DNA of 64,000 bases from JAEUIE01 sp047602475. GTDB lineage: Bacteria; Planctomycetota; Planctomycetia; Gemmatales; HRBIN36. The position numbers were made by a program, and so were the translations under genes. The notes under the pieces are model-generated. The model had not been told where the DNA came from. It saw only the letters and a list, made by a program, of their open reading frames with translations, and did not search any database. Shown here piece by piece: positions 36,197 through 45,984 of the stretch. Each line of letters starts with the position of its first letter. Position 1 is the first letter of the stretch. The stretch lies in NCBI GenBank assembly GCA_047602475.1, contig JASGHE010000002.1, positions 744,001-808,000 on the forward strand, read 5' to 3'.

Positions 36197-36268
36197 GAGC
36201 ACTGCTTGGTCATTCTAAGACCCAGCAACTGTACGGACAATCTACGATCGAAAAGGTTCAGCTAGGTA

Positions 36269-36332
36269 CCCTCTCCCTCCCGGGGAGAGGGTTAGGGTGA
36301 GGGGTAATCTTCTTGTGGCGAAGCCCAGCATG
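36269..36332. repeat. dispersed repeat: CCCTCTCCC hairpin plus GGCGAAGCCC motif
   Basis: CCCTCTCCC-TCCC-GGGGAGAGGG then TTAGGGTGAGGGG, a short spacer TAATCTTCTTGT and GGCGAAGCCCAGCATG. Sister copies are at 41375-41437, 41457-41525 (inverted), 56924-56966 and 63845-63912. Confidence 0.8.
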
Positions 36333-36342
36333 TATGAATCAG

Positions 36343-37401
36343 CTACTTCGCTACCTGGGTCATGCCAAAGTCGCTCGGCAGCGTCCGCCAACTGGTGTGA
36401 TAGTGGTTGTTCTTGTTCCCCGCTCCGTCAGCTTGCAGGTTGATGAACTCCACTAATACTTTGGGGCCTTGCAGCCTGTAGGTGATCGGCGAGCCAGGCT
36501 CCGGCGTGCCGGAATAGGCGAATGCCACTGCATCCCAGCCGGCTTCAGCCAGTCGATCCCGTTCAGCTTTCTGAAGATCGGGATGAAAGTTCTCCAGGTA
36601 GCACTCAGCCAATTGTCGCATCGCCTTCTGCTGGTCGGGCTGGAGTTGATCATACCGAACACCCACTGGCTTGCCGATCTTGGCAGATACCGTTTGTCCC
36701 TGCAATTCGGGAAAAGCCTTGCTTTGCAGGGCAGCCTTCTTTTGCTCATCATTCAGCGACTTGATCATGCTGAGGGCATTGTCGAGGGCCGTGGCCAACG
36801 GTCGTGTTCCCTGTTTCTCCCCCGCTTTGACTTCACCCGGATTGGAGCCGAAGAACGCCGGGGTGATGCTCGCTACCTTGCCATCTTTGATGGTGAAGTT
36901 CAGAGAAAGATGATGACCTTCGATTCGCCATCCCCAGGTGCCCTCCAGGCTGGGGGTGCCGAAGATCGTCAGGAAGTACCAGCCCGGATTGCGTACGGGA
37001 CCTTTGCCCTTCTCCTGGTCGATCAGCACGTTCTCGAGCGACATGATGGTCTGCACCTTGCGAAAGCCCGTTTCGCTGAGGGCCGACTGCACAAGGCCCA
37101 TCGCTGCCGCCTTCTGGGCATCGTTCATTACTTCCAGACGCAGCCCCTTGCGAGTAGGCTTCTTGTCTTTGTCCTGAAGGGGCACGAAGTACCAGGCGGT
37201 CCGCTCGGCATGGTCGAACGGAAAGCTAGCCGTCTTCTTCTCTTCTTCCGAGAGCAATCCCACCCACTTCTGAGCCGCCTCGGTCATGCCTGCCGCAGCC
37301 GGTTTCAGGTTGGAACCGACCTGGGCTGCCATCAGCAGTGCCAGCATGGGCAAAAGCACCAGCAGCCAGCGGGGAAGTTCAGCGAGACGCTTGGCGATCA
37401 T
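36343..37401 (-). CDS. secreted DUF3500 protein
   Basis: 352 residues. The N-terminus LPRWLLVLLPMLALLMAAQVG is a signal peptide or anchor. The DUF3500 pattern follows: FVPLQDKDKKPTRKGLRLEVMNDAQKAAAMGLVQSALSETGF, GTPSLEGTWGWRIEGHHLSLNF (Trp-Gly-Trp-Arg then HHL), AYSGTPEPGSPITYRLQGPKVLVEF and a C-terminal NNHYHTSWR. Function is unknown; it is typical of planctomycetes and some other environmental phyla. It is monocistronic, with repeats on both sides. Confidence 0.85.
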   Translation of the reverse strand: MIAKRLAELPRWLLVLLPMLALLMAAQVGSNLKPAAAGMTEAAQKWVGLLSEEEKKTASFPFDHAERTAWYFVPLQDKDKKPTRKGLRLEVMNDAQKAAAMGLVQSALSETGFRKVQTIMSLENVLIDQEKGKGPVRNPGWYFLTIFGTPSLEGTWGWRIEGHHLSLNFTIKDGKVASITPAFFGSNPGEVKAGEKQGTRPLATALDNALSMIKSLNDEQKKAALQSKAFPELQGQTVSAKIGKPVGVRYDQLQPDQQKAMRQLAECYLENFHPDLQKAERDRLAEAGWDAVAFAYSGTPEPGSPITYRLQGPKVLVEFINLQADGAGNKNNHYHTSWRTLPSDFGMTQVAK

Positions 37402-37454
37402 TGTTCCTGTCCCTTCGTGAATCGTTGCCCGGAGACTGCTGAAGAATCGACAGT

Positions 37455-37553
37455 TGTGGCAGGGTTATGCATGTACTCATGCATGACCCTGTAATTCTGC
37501 CAAGTCGATAAACCTCAAGCAGGGTCATTCGGAGTACCGAATAACCCTGCCAC
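37455..37553. repeat. nested palindromic repeat, CAGGGTTAT family
   Basis: Outer arms TGTGGCAGGGTTAT (37455-37468) and ATAACCCTGCCACA (37540-37553) are exact reverse complements. Each half is also a hairpin: CAGGGT...ATGCATGTACTCATGCAT...ACCCTG, and CAGGGTCATTCGGAGTACCG followed by AATAACCCTG. It lies between divergent genes. Confidence 0.8.
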
Positions 37554-37676
37554 AGCTATGATCCGAGTCTTCAGATACTTTACATCATTTTGCGGAAAGG
37601 GTGATAGCACTTTCTGCTCTTGCACGGGTTGGGCTTGAAGGTACTATCGGTGTTATCCACTCCACGGAATCGATCC

Positions 37677-38234
37677 ATGTGCAAGTTCATCTGCTGTCTG
37701 ACCTGCCTCCTCTGCGTCACGCTGCCCAGCCAGGCTCAATTCGCCGGCGACAGGCAGAAGGAACAGCCGAAGCCAACGGTGCCGGATGGCAACACGCAGA
37801 TACTCAAAGACTTGCAGGAAGCCCGTGACCTACTCAAGCGCGTGCCTCCTTCAGGCAACCGTGACCGTATCGAACTGCTTTTGACCAGAACGGAACTGCA
37901 ACTCAAACAGATGCTGGGCCGATTGGGCGATACATTGCCCAAGCCCCAAGCCATCTCCAATGAAGATTTTAATCGTCTGTCGGTCAGCCTGCGTAACCAG
38001 GCGTTCGACAAGGATAAGTATCAGTTCATGGAGAATTTCGTGGCTGGTCGCCACTTCACTTGTGATCAGGCGAGCGTGTTGCTCAAGCATTTCAGTTTCG
38101 ACGCTGACCGTATTAAAGCTGCGGTGTTGCTCTATCCCCAACTGATCGATGCGGAGAACTTCAACAGGGTGCTGGAACCCTTCACCTTCGATACCAGCCG
38201 TAAAACGGTGTTGCAGCAGGTCAAAGGTAGATAA
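37677..38234 (+). CDS. secreted DUF4476 domain protein
   Basis: 185 residues from ATG 37677. Signal peptide MCKFICCLTCLLCVTLPSQA. The C-terminal half is the DUF4476 helical domain: LRNQAFDKDKYQFMENFVAG, FTCDQASVLLKHFSFDADRIKAAVLLYPQLIDAENF, then VLEPFTFDTSRKTVL. It is usually found on secreted or surface proteins of unknown role. The start at 37620 would destroy the signal peptide and is rejected. Confidence 0.8.
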   Translation: MCKFICCLTCLLCVTLPSQAQFAGDRQKEQPKPTVPDGNTQILKDLQEARDLLKRVPPSGNRDRIELLLTRTELQLKQMLGRLGDTLPKPQAISNEDFNRLSVSLRNQAFDKDKYQFMENFVAGRHFTCDQASVLLKHFSFDADRIKAAVLLYPQLIDAENFNRVLEPFTFDTSRKTVLQQVKGR

Positions 38235-38316
38235 GAAGTTGCGGTGAGAAAACCAAGTCAGTGACATAGAATAGTGGTTTATCCAGATCATTGTCGATCA
38301 TGGTAGGAGAACTTCT

Positions 38317-40107
38317 ATGCCTATGCGTTTGCTCAACATCACGTTGTTTCTTGGTTTGGTTCTCATCCATTCGAGAATAATTGCCCAGGAAGCGAACCCC
38401 TTTCCGCCAGCTACGCCTGAGAGCGTTCATTTTCCTCCCGCAGCTGCCAAGGCCATACGAGATGAAGTCGAAGGATACTGGAAATCAGGAACCATCATTG
38501 GCGGCGAGTTGTTGATCATCAAGAACCGAAAGACGGTGCTGCATGAAGCGTTCGGTGACCGTGATCGTGAAGACAAGAAGCCGATGGAGAAGAACACTAT
38601 CTTCAACATCCGCTCGATGACAAAGTCGCTCACCGGAGCGGCGATGCAGATGCTCATCGACGAAGGGAAAGTCGGTTTGGATGATCACGCAGCGAAGTAC
38701 CTGCCGGGCTTCGATAACGACAAATCTCGATCCATTACGGTGAAGCAGTTGCTTGAACATCGCAGTGGGCTGCCATTATCGATCGTGACGACGAAGATCG
38801 ATCAATTTCCTGACCTGCAAACACAGGCCAATGCTGCCGGTGAAAAGGGACCTCAGTTCAAACCGGGGGAGAAGTTTTGGTACTCCGATGCTGGAAGTGA
38901 TTGCGTGGCTGCGATTGTGGAAAAGGTTAGCGGCATGAAGGTCGACCTCTTCATAACCGAACGCATCCTGAAGCCCCTCGGTATGGCTGATTCCTTCTAT
39001 CCGACCAAGGCCGATGACCTGCGCAAAGCCCGCCTAGCCAGCCTCTATTTCGGCACCCCAGGAAGCTGGAGTCGTCTGTGGAAGCCGGGCGGCAATCCAA
39101 TGTACCCATTCGCCTGGGGCTCGCAGACACTCTACAGCACCCCGGTCGACTACTCTCGTTACCTGGCCATGTGGATGGATGGCGGCAAAGCGGGCGGCAA
39201 GCAGATTCTCTCGAAAGAGGCTATGAAACGAATTCTCACACCGGTTTCCTTCATGAAGACTCTTGGCGCTGATGCTGACTTCCCCACGGGGTTCGTCGGC
39301 ATGAAGGCCTTGTACGGTCAAATGTCGGTCTTGCACGGAACTGGCGATATGCCGGAGAAAGCCAAGATCGTCGTATTTGGGCACAGCGGATCGGATGGCA
39401 CCATCGGCTGGTGCTTCCCTGAGCAAGATCTGATCATCTGCTACTTCACCCAGTCACGAGGGCAGGCGACGCCGATTCGACTCGAATCGATCCTGGACCG
39501 TGAGATTCTTCATGCAGGTCAACCCGTCGCTCCCCTGCCCGTGGAATGGAAGCCCTACCTCGGCACCTACTATGGCAACTTCGGTCACTACAAGAACGCA
39601 CCGTTCCGAGTTCTTTCTCAGAATGGACATCTGGCACTCGATATTCCCGATCAACTCGTCTATGAGCTGAAGGAGCCTGACAAAGAAGGTCGCTGGGCGT
39701 TTGCCATCAGCGACAAGGTCACGGTCGGATTCAAGAAAGATGCTGAGGGCAAAGTCGTTTCGATGAACCTGAAACAGGCGGGCCAGACGTTCGAATTGAC
39801 GACAACTCCTGCCAGGGCTGATCCTCTTAAGAAAGAGGCGGTGGAGAAATACCTGGGCAAGTACGAGGGTGTTGAAGACAAGTTAATTGTCGAAGTGCTT
39901 TTCAAGGATGGATCGATGCGGTTTTTCGCTCCCAGCGTCAAGAACGAGGTGGAAGTCATGCCTCGTGCTGACAAGAAGGCATGGGATGTACGCGGAACGC
40001 CTGGTGTGGTGGTGACCTTCCAGGAAGATAAGGACGGCAAGGTCGAATCGTTCACCCTGAACCTGCCTGACGGCAAGAAGATCGTGCGGAAGCGGTTGGA
40101 GAAGTAG
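38317..40107 (+). CDS. secreted serine beta-lactamase-like hydrolase
   Basis: 596 residues with a signal peptide (LLNITLFLGLVLIHSRIIAQ). The catalytic SxxK is SMTK at 100-103, the second motif is YSD at 189-191 (in FWYSDAGSD) and the third HxG motif is HSGSDG near 357. These are the class C/esterase EstB-type positions; YSD in place of YSN is usual in the peptidase/esterase members. The C-terminal 170 residues form a DUF3471-like beta domain. Likely a D-aminopeptidase or esterase rather than an antibiotic-resistance enzyme. Confidence 0.88.
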   Translation: MPMRLLNITLFLGLVLIHSRIIAQEANPFPPATPESVHFPPAAAKAIRDEVEGYWKSGTIIGGELLIIKNRKTVLHEAFGDRDREDKKPMEKNTIFNIRSMTKSLTGAAMQMLIDEGKVGLDDHAAKYLPGFDNDKSRSITVKQLLEHRSGLPLSIVTTKIDQFPDLQTQANAAGEKGPQFKPGEKFWYSDAGSDCVAAIVEKVSGMKVDLFITERILKPLGMADSFYPTKADDLRKARLASLYFGTPGSWSRLWKPGGNPMYPFAWGSQTLYSTPVDYSRYLAMWMDGGKAGGKQILSKEAMKRILTPVSFMKTLGADADFPTGFVGMKALYGQMSVLHGTGDMPEKAKIVVFGHSGSDGTIGWCFPEQDLIICYFTQSRGQATPIRLESILDREILHAGQPVAPLPVEWKPYLGTYYGNFGHYKNAPFRVLSQNGHLALDIPDQLVYELKEPDKEGRWAFAISDKVTVGFKKDAEGKVVSMNLKQAGQTFELTTTPARADPLKKEAVEKYLGKYEGVEDKLIVEVLFKDGSMRFFAPSVKNEVEVMPRADKKAWDVRGTPGVVVTFQEDKDGKVESFTLNLPDGKKIVRKRLEK

Positions 40108-40123
40108 GCGAAAGGAAGAAGCC

Positions 40124-41334
40124 TTACTTCTTACCAATACAGTACAACATCGAATCGGAGCGCAGATAGAGCCGATCATGGGCGATAGCCGGGGTGCCGA
40201 GCATGTTCTCAGCACCTACGGAGTTGGTCGCCACGATCTTCCCTTCCTTGACACCCGGTTCCAGCACATAAGTCGTGCCTTCTTCATTGACCAGCAGCAC
40301 CTTGTCGCCCACCTTCACCGGGCTGGCAGCGAAATTGCCTTTGACTCGCTGTTGCCAGAGTAGAGTGCCATCATCGGTTTTGAATGCACTGACGACGCCG
40401 CTGTTGGTCAGGGCGATCATCATGCCATCGAGTTGCAGCGGGGTGCAGTAACCTAGCCTTACTTTGGTTGTCTTCCAGAGAACCTTGGGAGTGGTATCAT
40501 CTGCACCGGGCTGAATGACTCCGAACTCATCACCTGCCACAACGACCTTGTCATTGCCCAGCAGCGATGGCCCCACGATGCCGTTGGTCTTGAAGGTCGT
40601 GAAGTTCCACGCCTGCTGACCGTTTGCCGCATCGATGGCATGCAGGCCCACATCATCCTGATAGAGAACGAGGGTACGCTTGCCCTGAGGCATCAGGCAG
40701 GGCGTGCTCCAAGCCACTTCCTTGTTCAGCTTCACCTTCCACTTGTCTTTGCCCGTCTTGGGGTCGATGCCGAGGTAGAACGAAGCCTCTCCTGAGTTCT
40801 GCATGGGGATGATGAGCGTGCCGCTGGCCAGGATGGGGGACGATGCCATGCCCACCTGGTTGCTGATGCTCGGGTATTCCTGCGTCAGAGGCCGGTACCA
40901 GAGCATGTTGCCTTGATGATCGAAGCAGACCAGATCAGCGGTGGCGAACAGGGCATACACGCGCGCTCGCTGTCAGCAGTCGGGGTCGGAGCAGCCATTG
41001 CCGACTTGGGATGGCATTCGGTACGGCCAGTGGCCCAGAGCTGCCGTTCCCACTGCTTCTTGCCGGTAGCGCCATCGAAGGCGAAGACATGCAACCGGTC
41101 CTGCTTGTAGCCGGAGCTGGCGGTGACAAACACCGTGTTACCGATGACGATAGGGCTGGCGGGCCCCTGGCCGGGCAGCGGAGCGGACCAAAGCAGGTTT
41201 TCGGTTTTGCTCCAGGTCAGCGGTAGATTGCTGGTGCCAGCCGCGCTGCCGTTCCCTCGGTAGCTGGGCCAGTCGCCGGCGGCGGTGAAAGAAGGAACCA
41301 GGATAATTGAGAGCAGGAGGTATCGTGATGTCAT
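40124..41334 (-). CDS. secreted PQQ-type beta-propeller repeat protein (frameshifted)
   Basis: About 402 residues after repair. Signal peptide MTSRYLLLSIILVPSFTAA and the DWPSYRGNGSAAG start, followed by blades such as LHVFAFDGATGKKQWERQL, FYLGIDPKTGKDKWKVKL, LHAIDAANGQQAWNFTTF and VSAFKTDDGTLLWQQRV. The frame breaks near 40958-40967 in the GCGCGCT run: SERAC... must become SERVYALFATADLVCFDHQGN. Either two extra bases or one missing base explains it. It belongs to the same family as the gene at 34563-35948. Confidence 0.8.
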
Positions 41335-41374
41335 GTAGAAACTCCGGACTTGTCGATCAAGCTGAACAACATTT

Positions 41375-41525
41375 CCCTCTCCCTCCCGGGGAGAGGGTTA
41401 GGGTGAGGGGTTTCATATTGAGGCGCAGCCCATCATGTTAGGATCATCCATTTCAACATGAAGGGCTGCGCCACGTTAAGAATTCCACTCACCCCCAACC
41501 CCTCTCCCCTAGGGGGAGAGGGGAG
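41375..41525. repeat. two dispersed-repeat copies in inverted orientation
   Basis: Copy 1 (41375-41437) is CCCTCTCCC...GGTGAGGGG then GGCGCAGCCCATCATG. Copy 2 (41457-41525) is the reverse complement order, CATGAAGGGCTGCGCC then CCCCAACCCCTCTCCCC. The whole gap between the convergent-side genes is thus a large palindrome. Confidence 0.8.
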
Positions 41526-41535
41526 AAAGCAAGGG

Positions 41536-42615
41536 TTATTTCTCCGAGGTAGCGTATTGAACCGGGGCAGGGACTAGATCAACCTTGACCGCAGTTCCGA
41601 GGTTATCGCACACCCGCAGGGCAAACTCCCAGGCTTGTGCCCACGGTTCCTTCTGATCATTCTGACAGAGTTTGACCAGGATCAGATTCTCGCCGGCATT
41701 CAATGTAGCCTGGCCGACATATTGATCGAGGTTGTCGCCATGATGGTATTCTTCATGGGCGATAGCAGGTTTGCCGTTGACCCACACTTTGATGGCATTC
41801 AACGTGTTGGCCCGGACATCGATCTTCGTTTCCTTATCAACTTTTACGATGGCGACTGCGTATGCTACCGAAGCCTTGAACTTCCCGATATCCTTGGCGA
41901 GGTTGAGTTTCCCATAGGGATCTTTGCTCGTTACCTTCTTCCACTGAGTGGGCTTGTTGTCTTTGCCCGTGGGCAGCGTCTTCCAGTCGAGTTGCTGCTC
42001 GGGAGGATAGACGGTGGCGAAACCTTTCTCGCCGGTGTTGTCAAAAGTGGAGAGCACAGCCCAGTCACGAATGAAACCGAAGTGGGCAGCGATATCAACC
42101 TCATCGCCCAGCGCCTTCAGTTCCTTGGATATGGCGTCCACTTGATCACGATCACGGGTGTAGCCGAGAATCTTGCGAAGGCCTCCCTTACGGTCACCCT
42201 CCTTGGGGAGTTTCTCCAGGGCATCAGCGATGGCGTCCCGACGCAGTTCCAGGCTGGGGTCATTGAGAAACGTCGTGATCCACTTCGCCTTGGCGGCAGG
42301 ATCGATCCTGATGATCCATTCATACACCATGCGTCGGCTGCGTGGGGCATGCTTAGTATCTTTGAGGAACGCTTCTAGCGAGGCCTGATCGAGCTTGTTT
42401 CCCGCAGCCATTTCCTTTTCGATGATGGCGTCTGCGGCTGTACGCAGCCAGTTGGCCTCGGTGGGGTTGGCATGATCCAGGTGCTTAAGGATAATGGGGA
42501 GCGCACTTGGTCCTGCCTTCACCAGTTGTTGCCACGATTGGGAGTGGGCCTCATCACCCAGAACGACTGTCAACGGGAACGTACAAAGCAGTGCGATGCA
42601 AATCAACCGATACAT
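41536..42615 (-). CDS. secreted protein with helical repeats and a C-terminal beta domain
   Basis: 359 residues from ATG 42615 (MYRLICIALLCTFPLTVVLG signal peptide; GGGGG lies upstream of it). An upstream ATG at 42642 is possible but spoils the signal. Residues about 20-180 are HEAT-like helices (SWQQLVKAGPSALPIILKHLDHANPTEANWLRTAAD, ELRRDAIADALEKLPKEG). The C-terminal part (FIRDWAVLSTFDN...IKVWVNGKPAIAHEEYHHGDN...GENLILVKLCQNDQ) resembles the sugar-binding-like jelly roll seen in planctomycete secreted proteins. No enzymatic motif seen. Confidence 0.65.
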   Translation of the reverse strand: MYRLICIALLCTFPLTVVLGDEAHSQSWQQLVKAGPSALPIILKHLDHANPTEANWLRTAADAIIEKEMAAGNKLDQASLEAFLKDTKHAPRSRRMVYEWIIRIDPAAKAKWITTFLNDPSLELRRDAIADALEKLPKEGDRKGGLRKILGYTRDRDQVDAISKELKALGDEVDIAAHFGFIRDWAVLSTFDNTGEKGFATVYPPEQQLDWKTLPTGKDNKPTQWKKVTSKDPYGKLNLAKDIGKFKASVAYAVAIVKVDKETKIDVRANTLNAIKVWVNGKPAIAHEEYHHGDNLDQYVGQATLNAGENLILVKLCQNDQKEPWAQAWEFALRVCDNLGTAVKVDLVPAPVQYATSEK

Positions 42616-42671
42616 GATGAACCCCCGAATAGATGTCTTCATTCTGGCACCTGGCTTCTGACTCCTTCATA

Positions 42672-44804
42672 TCACCAGCCGAAGAGCTTCTGGAACCAGG
42701 CGTACTTCGTGAAATCGAGGAACACTGTGGCCAACATGAGTGACAGGACAATCGCCAAGCCGATGTAGGTGATGACCATGACCCACGTTTCATTGAGCGG
42801 CTTGCCCCGAATCTTCTCAGCAATGAGCAGCACCATGTGCCCGCCATCGAGAACAGGAATGGGCAGGAAGTTCACGATGGCCAGGTTGATGCTGATGATC
42901 GCCAGCAGATGGAGCAGATCAATTAGACCGATGTTGGCGACACGATAAGTCATCTCTGCCAATCCCAATGGCCCATTGAGCAGCTTGACCGAGATGTCGC
43001 CTCGGATCAGGCTGTACAGATTCAGGTAGATTCGACCTACAAAGCGGTACGATTCACGAGCCCCGATCACGATGGCGTCCCAGATGTTGTCGGCCACCCG
43101 AAGACGGGTCTCCGGTTCCAGTTGCAGTCCGCGCAGTGTAGAAGAACCAGTTCGGGTCAGGCACCGTCACAAGATTATTGATGGTCCGTTCCGCGCCGCG
43201 GCGTCGACGATAGTCAAGGAATACTGTGTTTCCGGGGGAAGAGTCTGCATCCAGTCAAAAGCGAAGGGCCAGCCAAACTTCTCACCGAGTTCGAACTTGT
43301 CTTTGAACTCCGGTTCCTTGTTTTCGTAGGCTACCTGCTTGATCGTCTCGCCCGCTTTAATGCCTGCCTTCTCTGCGGGGGAACCCGGAGTAACGCCGGC
43401 AATCACATTGCCGACAGAGTAACTGAAGCCCAGCGCGGGAAAGGCCATCGGGGTATTAGCATTAGGGCTCGATTCCATCCATGTGCCTCGTTGGGCGACG
43501 ACGCTCTTGTCCACTGAGATATCAAACGCCTTCTCTCCCCGTTTGATCTGTAACGTGACTGGCTTGCCGGTTCGGGCCAACTGATCGACCATGTCGGGCA
43601 GTTGCAGCGGATCGAAGTCCTTGTTCCCGTTGACGGCGGTGATCAAATCGCCGATTTGTAGTTCCTTAGTGATAGCAGGACGGAACTCGGAGAGAGAAAT
43701 GATGGGCCCCATGGCCATGCGGAAGCCGAGCGTTCTGAACTGGCTCGGTTCAACTTCAACCACCAGCAGCGTCGTTTCGTCCGGCTTCGCTCCAGCTCGC
43801 TTGACTTGATACTTGAGCTTCTTGTCCCGGAAGATGTGTTCAGCCAGATGAATATCAAACCCATCTTTGACGGGGATCGCTTCCGTCATCCCTTCGGGCT
43901 GAATGCTGACAATGATATCGCTGGGCAGAAACGCAGCTTTCCCCGCCGGGTGCCAGGCACGAGCAGGCGACTGCCCCTTGGGAGCGAATCGGTGTAATCT
44001 TGCTCCCTTGAAGTCTGTGACGCCGATGCTGGGTCGTGAATCGTTCTTGTCTTTCTTGGGGACGACGATGACATCTCGTTCCTGGCCGTCTCTGGTTTTG
44101 AACCTGATGGGAATCTGAGTCCGCCCCGGGCTGGAAAGGGCGGAGGACATATTGAGATCGTTGTACCACGGGTTGTTGATGTTCGCTACCTGCAGCAGGT
44201 CGGAACCTGCCTGCAACCCTGCCCGCTCAGCGGGAGAGCCGGGCGAAATGGTGCCAATCTTGCCCACCACTTCATCCTTGCCGAAGAAGTAGACGATGAT
44301 GAAGAGCACGAAACCCAGCAGCACATTCATGATGACGCCGGCCGAGATGATGAGCATCCGCTGGCCGACCGTCTTGTTTTTGTAGGAGTGAGGACTCTCC
44401 GAGACTTCCCTGGCATCCTGGCTCTTGTCGTTAGGGTCATCGACCTGCCCGAGCATCTTGACGTAGCCGCCGATGGGGAACCAGGCGATGCCGTAACTCG
44501 TTTCCCCTCGTTTGAAGCTGAGGCCCGGAATGAGCGGCCCGATGCCAAGGGCGAATGCTTCCACTTTAACACCACACCACTTGGCGGCAAGGAAGTGGCC
44601 CAGTTCATGAATGAAGATCAACAGGCCAATGCCGACGATGGCCATGCCGATGCTGAGCAGAGATCGCAGGCCCTCTTCAAAGCCCTTGCCTTTAAGGACA
44701 CCCACATAGATGGCCGCCCCGATGGCGACAGCCACCAGCAGTTCGGTGATGGGCAAGCCACTCTTCTTGGCCGGCGCGTCCGTCGTTACATTCGCTGCTT
44801 CCAA
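42672..44804 (-). CDS. rseP: RseP-type site-2 zinc metalloprotease (two compensating frameshifts)
   Basis: 710 residues with the net frame restored. It cleaves transmembrane substrates within the membrane, typically anti-sigma factors. HELGH in FIHELGHFLAAKWCGVKVE is the zinc motif near residue 65. Two PDZ domains follow (GTISPGSPAERAGLQAGSDLL; GVTPGSPAEKAGIKAGETI). The C-terminal NFLPIPVLDGGHMV is the third metal-ligand segment. Two shifts near 43195-43205 and 43136-43140 cancel each other; in between, the other frame reads VTVPDPNWFFYT. TTG start 44804 overlaps the end of dxr. It follows serS and dxr in one operon. Confidence 0.88.
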
Positions 44805-45982
44805 TGCTCAATCTCCTGTCGAGCCCAGGCATCGACGGCGAACAGGCCATCGAGCGTCGGCTCGGCGTCAAACGGATGGCTGGCCACCACGTCTCGGCAG
44901 GCAGGCGTGATGTCGAGGAAACGCATCGTCCCCGCCAGGAAGCGGGCGACCGCTGCCTCGTTGGCGGCGTTCGGCGCTGCCCCGGCGGTGCCGCCCCGAC
45001 GGGCCACCTCGAACCCCAGATCAAGCGCCCGAAGGTCGCCCGGTCAGGCTGTTCAAAGGATAGGTTACGAAGTTCGGCCCAGTTGAGGCGGCGAGTCGGC
45101 CCTGGAACCCGGTCAGGGTACATGAGGGCATACTGGATCGGCAGCCTCATATCGGGCGGCGATAACTGAGCCAGTACGGAACCATCACGAAACTCGACGA
45201 ACGAGTGTACGATAGATTCGGGGTGGATCACCACCTCAATCTGCTCAGGTGCCAGTCCGAACAGCCATCGGGCCTCGACGATTTCGAGAGCCTTGTTCAT
45301 CAACGTGGCTGAATCGATGGTGATCTTGCGGCCCATCTTCCACGTCGGATGATTCAGCGCCTGTTCAATCGTAACGTCTCCCAACTGTCTCTGGGTCTTT
45401 CCCCGGAACGGCCCGCCGCTGGCCGTGAGGACGATGCGTTCCACTTCGCTAATGCCTCGTTCATGAATGATCTGGAAGATGGCGGAGTGTTCGCTATCGA
45501 CGGGCAACAGCGGGCAACGGTTTCGTTCCGCCAGTTGCATCGCCAGCGGCCCAGCCACGACGAGGGTTTCCTTGTTCGCAAGAGCAAGCGGCTTCCCCGC
45601 TTCGAGAGCCGCCCAACTGCCACGAAGCCCCGCCGCCCCAGCGATGGCGGAAAGCACAATATCCACATCAGGATGACGAGCAAGCTGCTCAACGGCGCAT
45701 GGACCCCATTACGAATGTGGGCCCCAAGCCCACGGACTGCGTCCGTGGGTTCACCTCCCCAGTGCAAGCCACCATCGCAGGACGATGCTGTTCAATCAGT
45801 GCATCGAGCTGATCCACTGAACGATGGAATGACAGCCCAAAAACCTGCAACCGATCAGGCAGCGATTGAATGACATCCAGCGTACTGGTGCCGATCGACC
45901 CGGTCGCACCAAGAACAGCGACCCGGCGACGACCTGTTTGGGGGCAGTGACTAATGACAGAAGAATGCACGGAAGGTGGCAT
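44786..45982 (-). CDS. dxr: 1-deoxy-D-xylulose 5-phosphate reductoisomerase (frameshifted twice)
   Basis: 398 residues after repair. Catalyses the first committed step of the MEP isoprenoid pathway (DXP to MEP, NADPH-dependent). VAVLGATGSIGTSTLDVI is the NADPH site; IAGAAGLRGSWAALEAGKPLALANKETLV, LLPVDSEHSAIFQ, LTASGGPFRGK, WKMGRKITIDSATLMNKALEIVEARWLF and NAANEAAVARFL carry the substrate and metal residues. Breaks lie near 45695 (one extra base) and at 45028-45030 (one G missing: ATFGALDLGFEVARRGG). A palindrome lies in the coding sequence at 45729-45749. It is 2 bases from serS and overlaps rseP. Confidence 0.9.
45729..45749. repeat. REP-like palindrome inside dxr
   Basis: CCCACGGAC and GTCCGTGGG are exact reverse complements around TGC. 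Just beside it GTGGG...CCCAC (45717-45733) forms a second hairpin. It lies in coding sequence, in the loop between MVACTGE and AVEQLARHPDVD where the family is variable. Confidence 0.75.
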
Positions 45983-45984
45983 GA

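Larger units (their letters stand above)
35949..36342. other. intergenic gap holding tRNA-Ser and one dispersed repeat
   Basis: The gap between two minus-strand secreted-protein genes holds tRNA-Ser (36112-36196) and the CCCTCTCCC-type repeat (36269-36332). I see nothing in 35949-36111, which should contain the PQQ gene promoter. Confidence 0.6.

Noticed and set aside
37620..37676. Earlier start for the DUF4476 protein
   Set aside because: It would place 19 unrelated residues before a clear signal peptide.
43160..43175. In-frame TGA in rseP as selenocysteine or programmed recoding
   Set aside because: The family peptide continues in another frame at this point and returns later, which is explained by two indels; no recoding signal seen.
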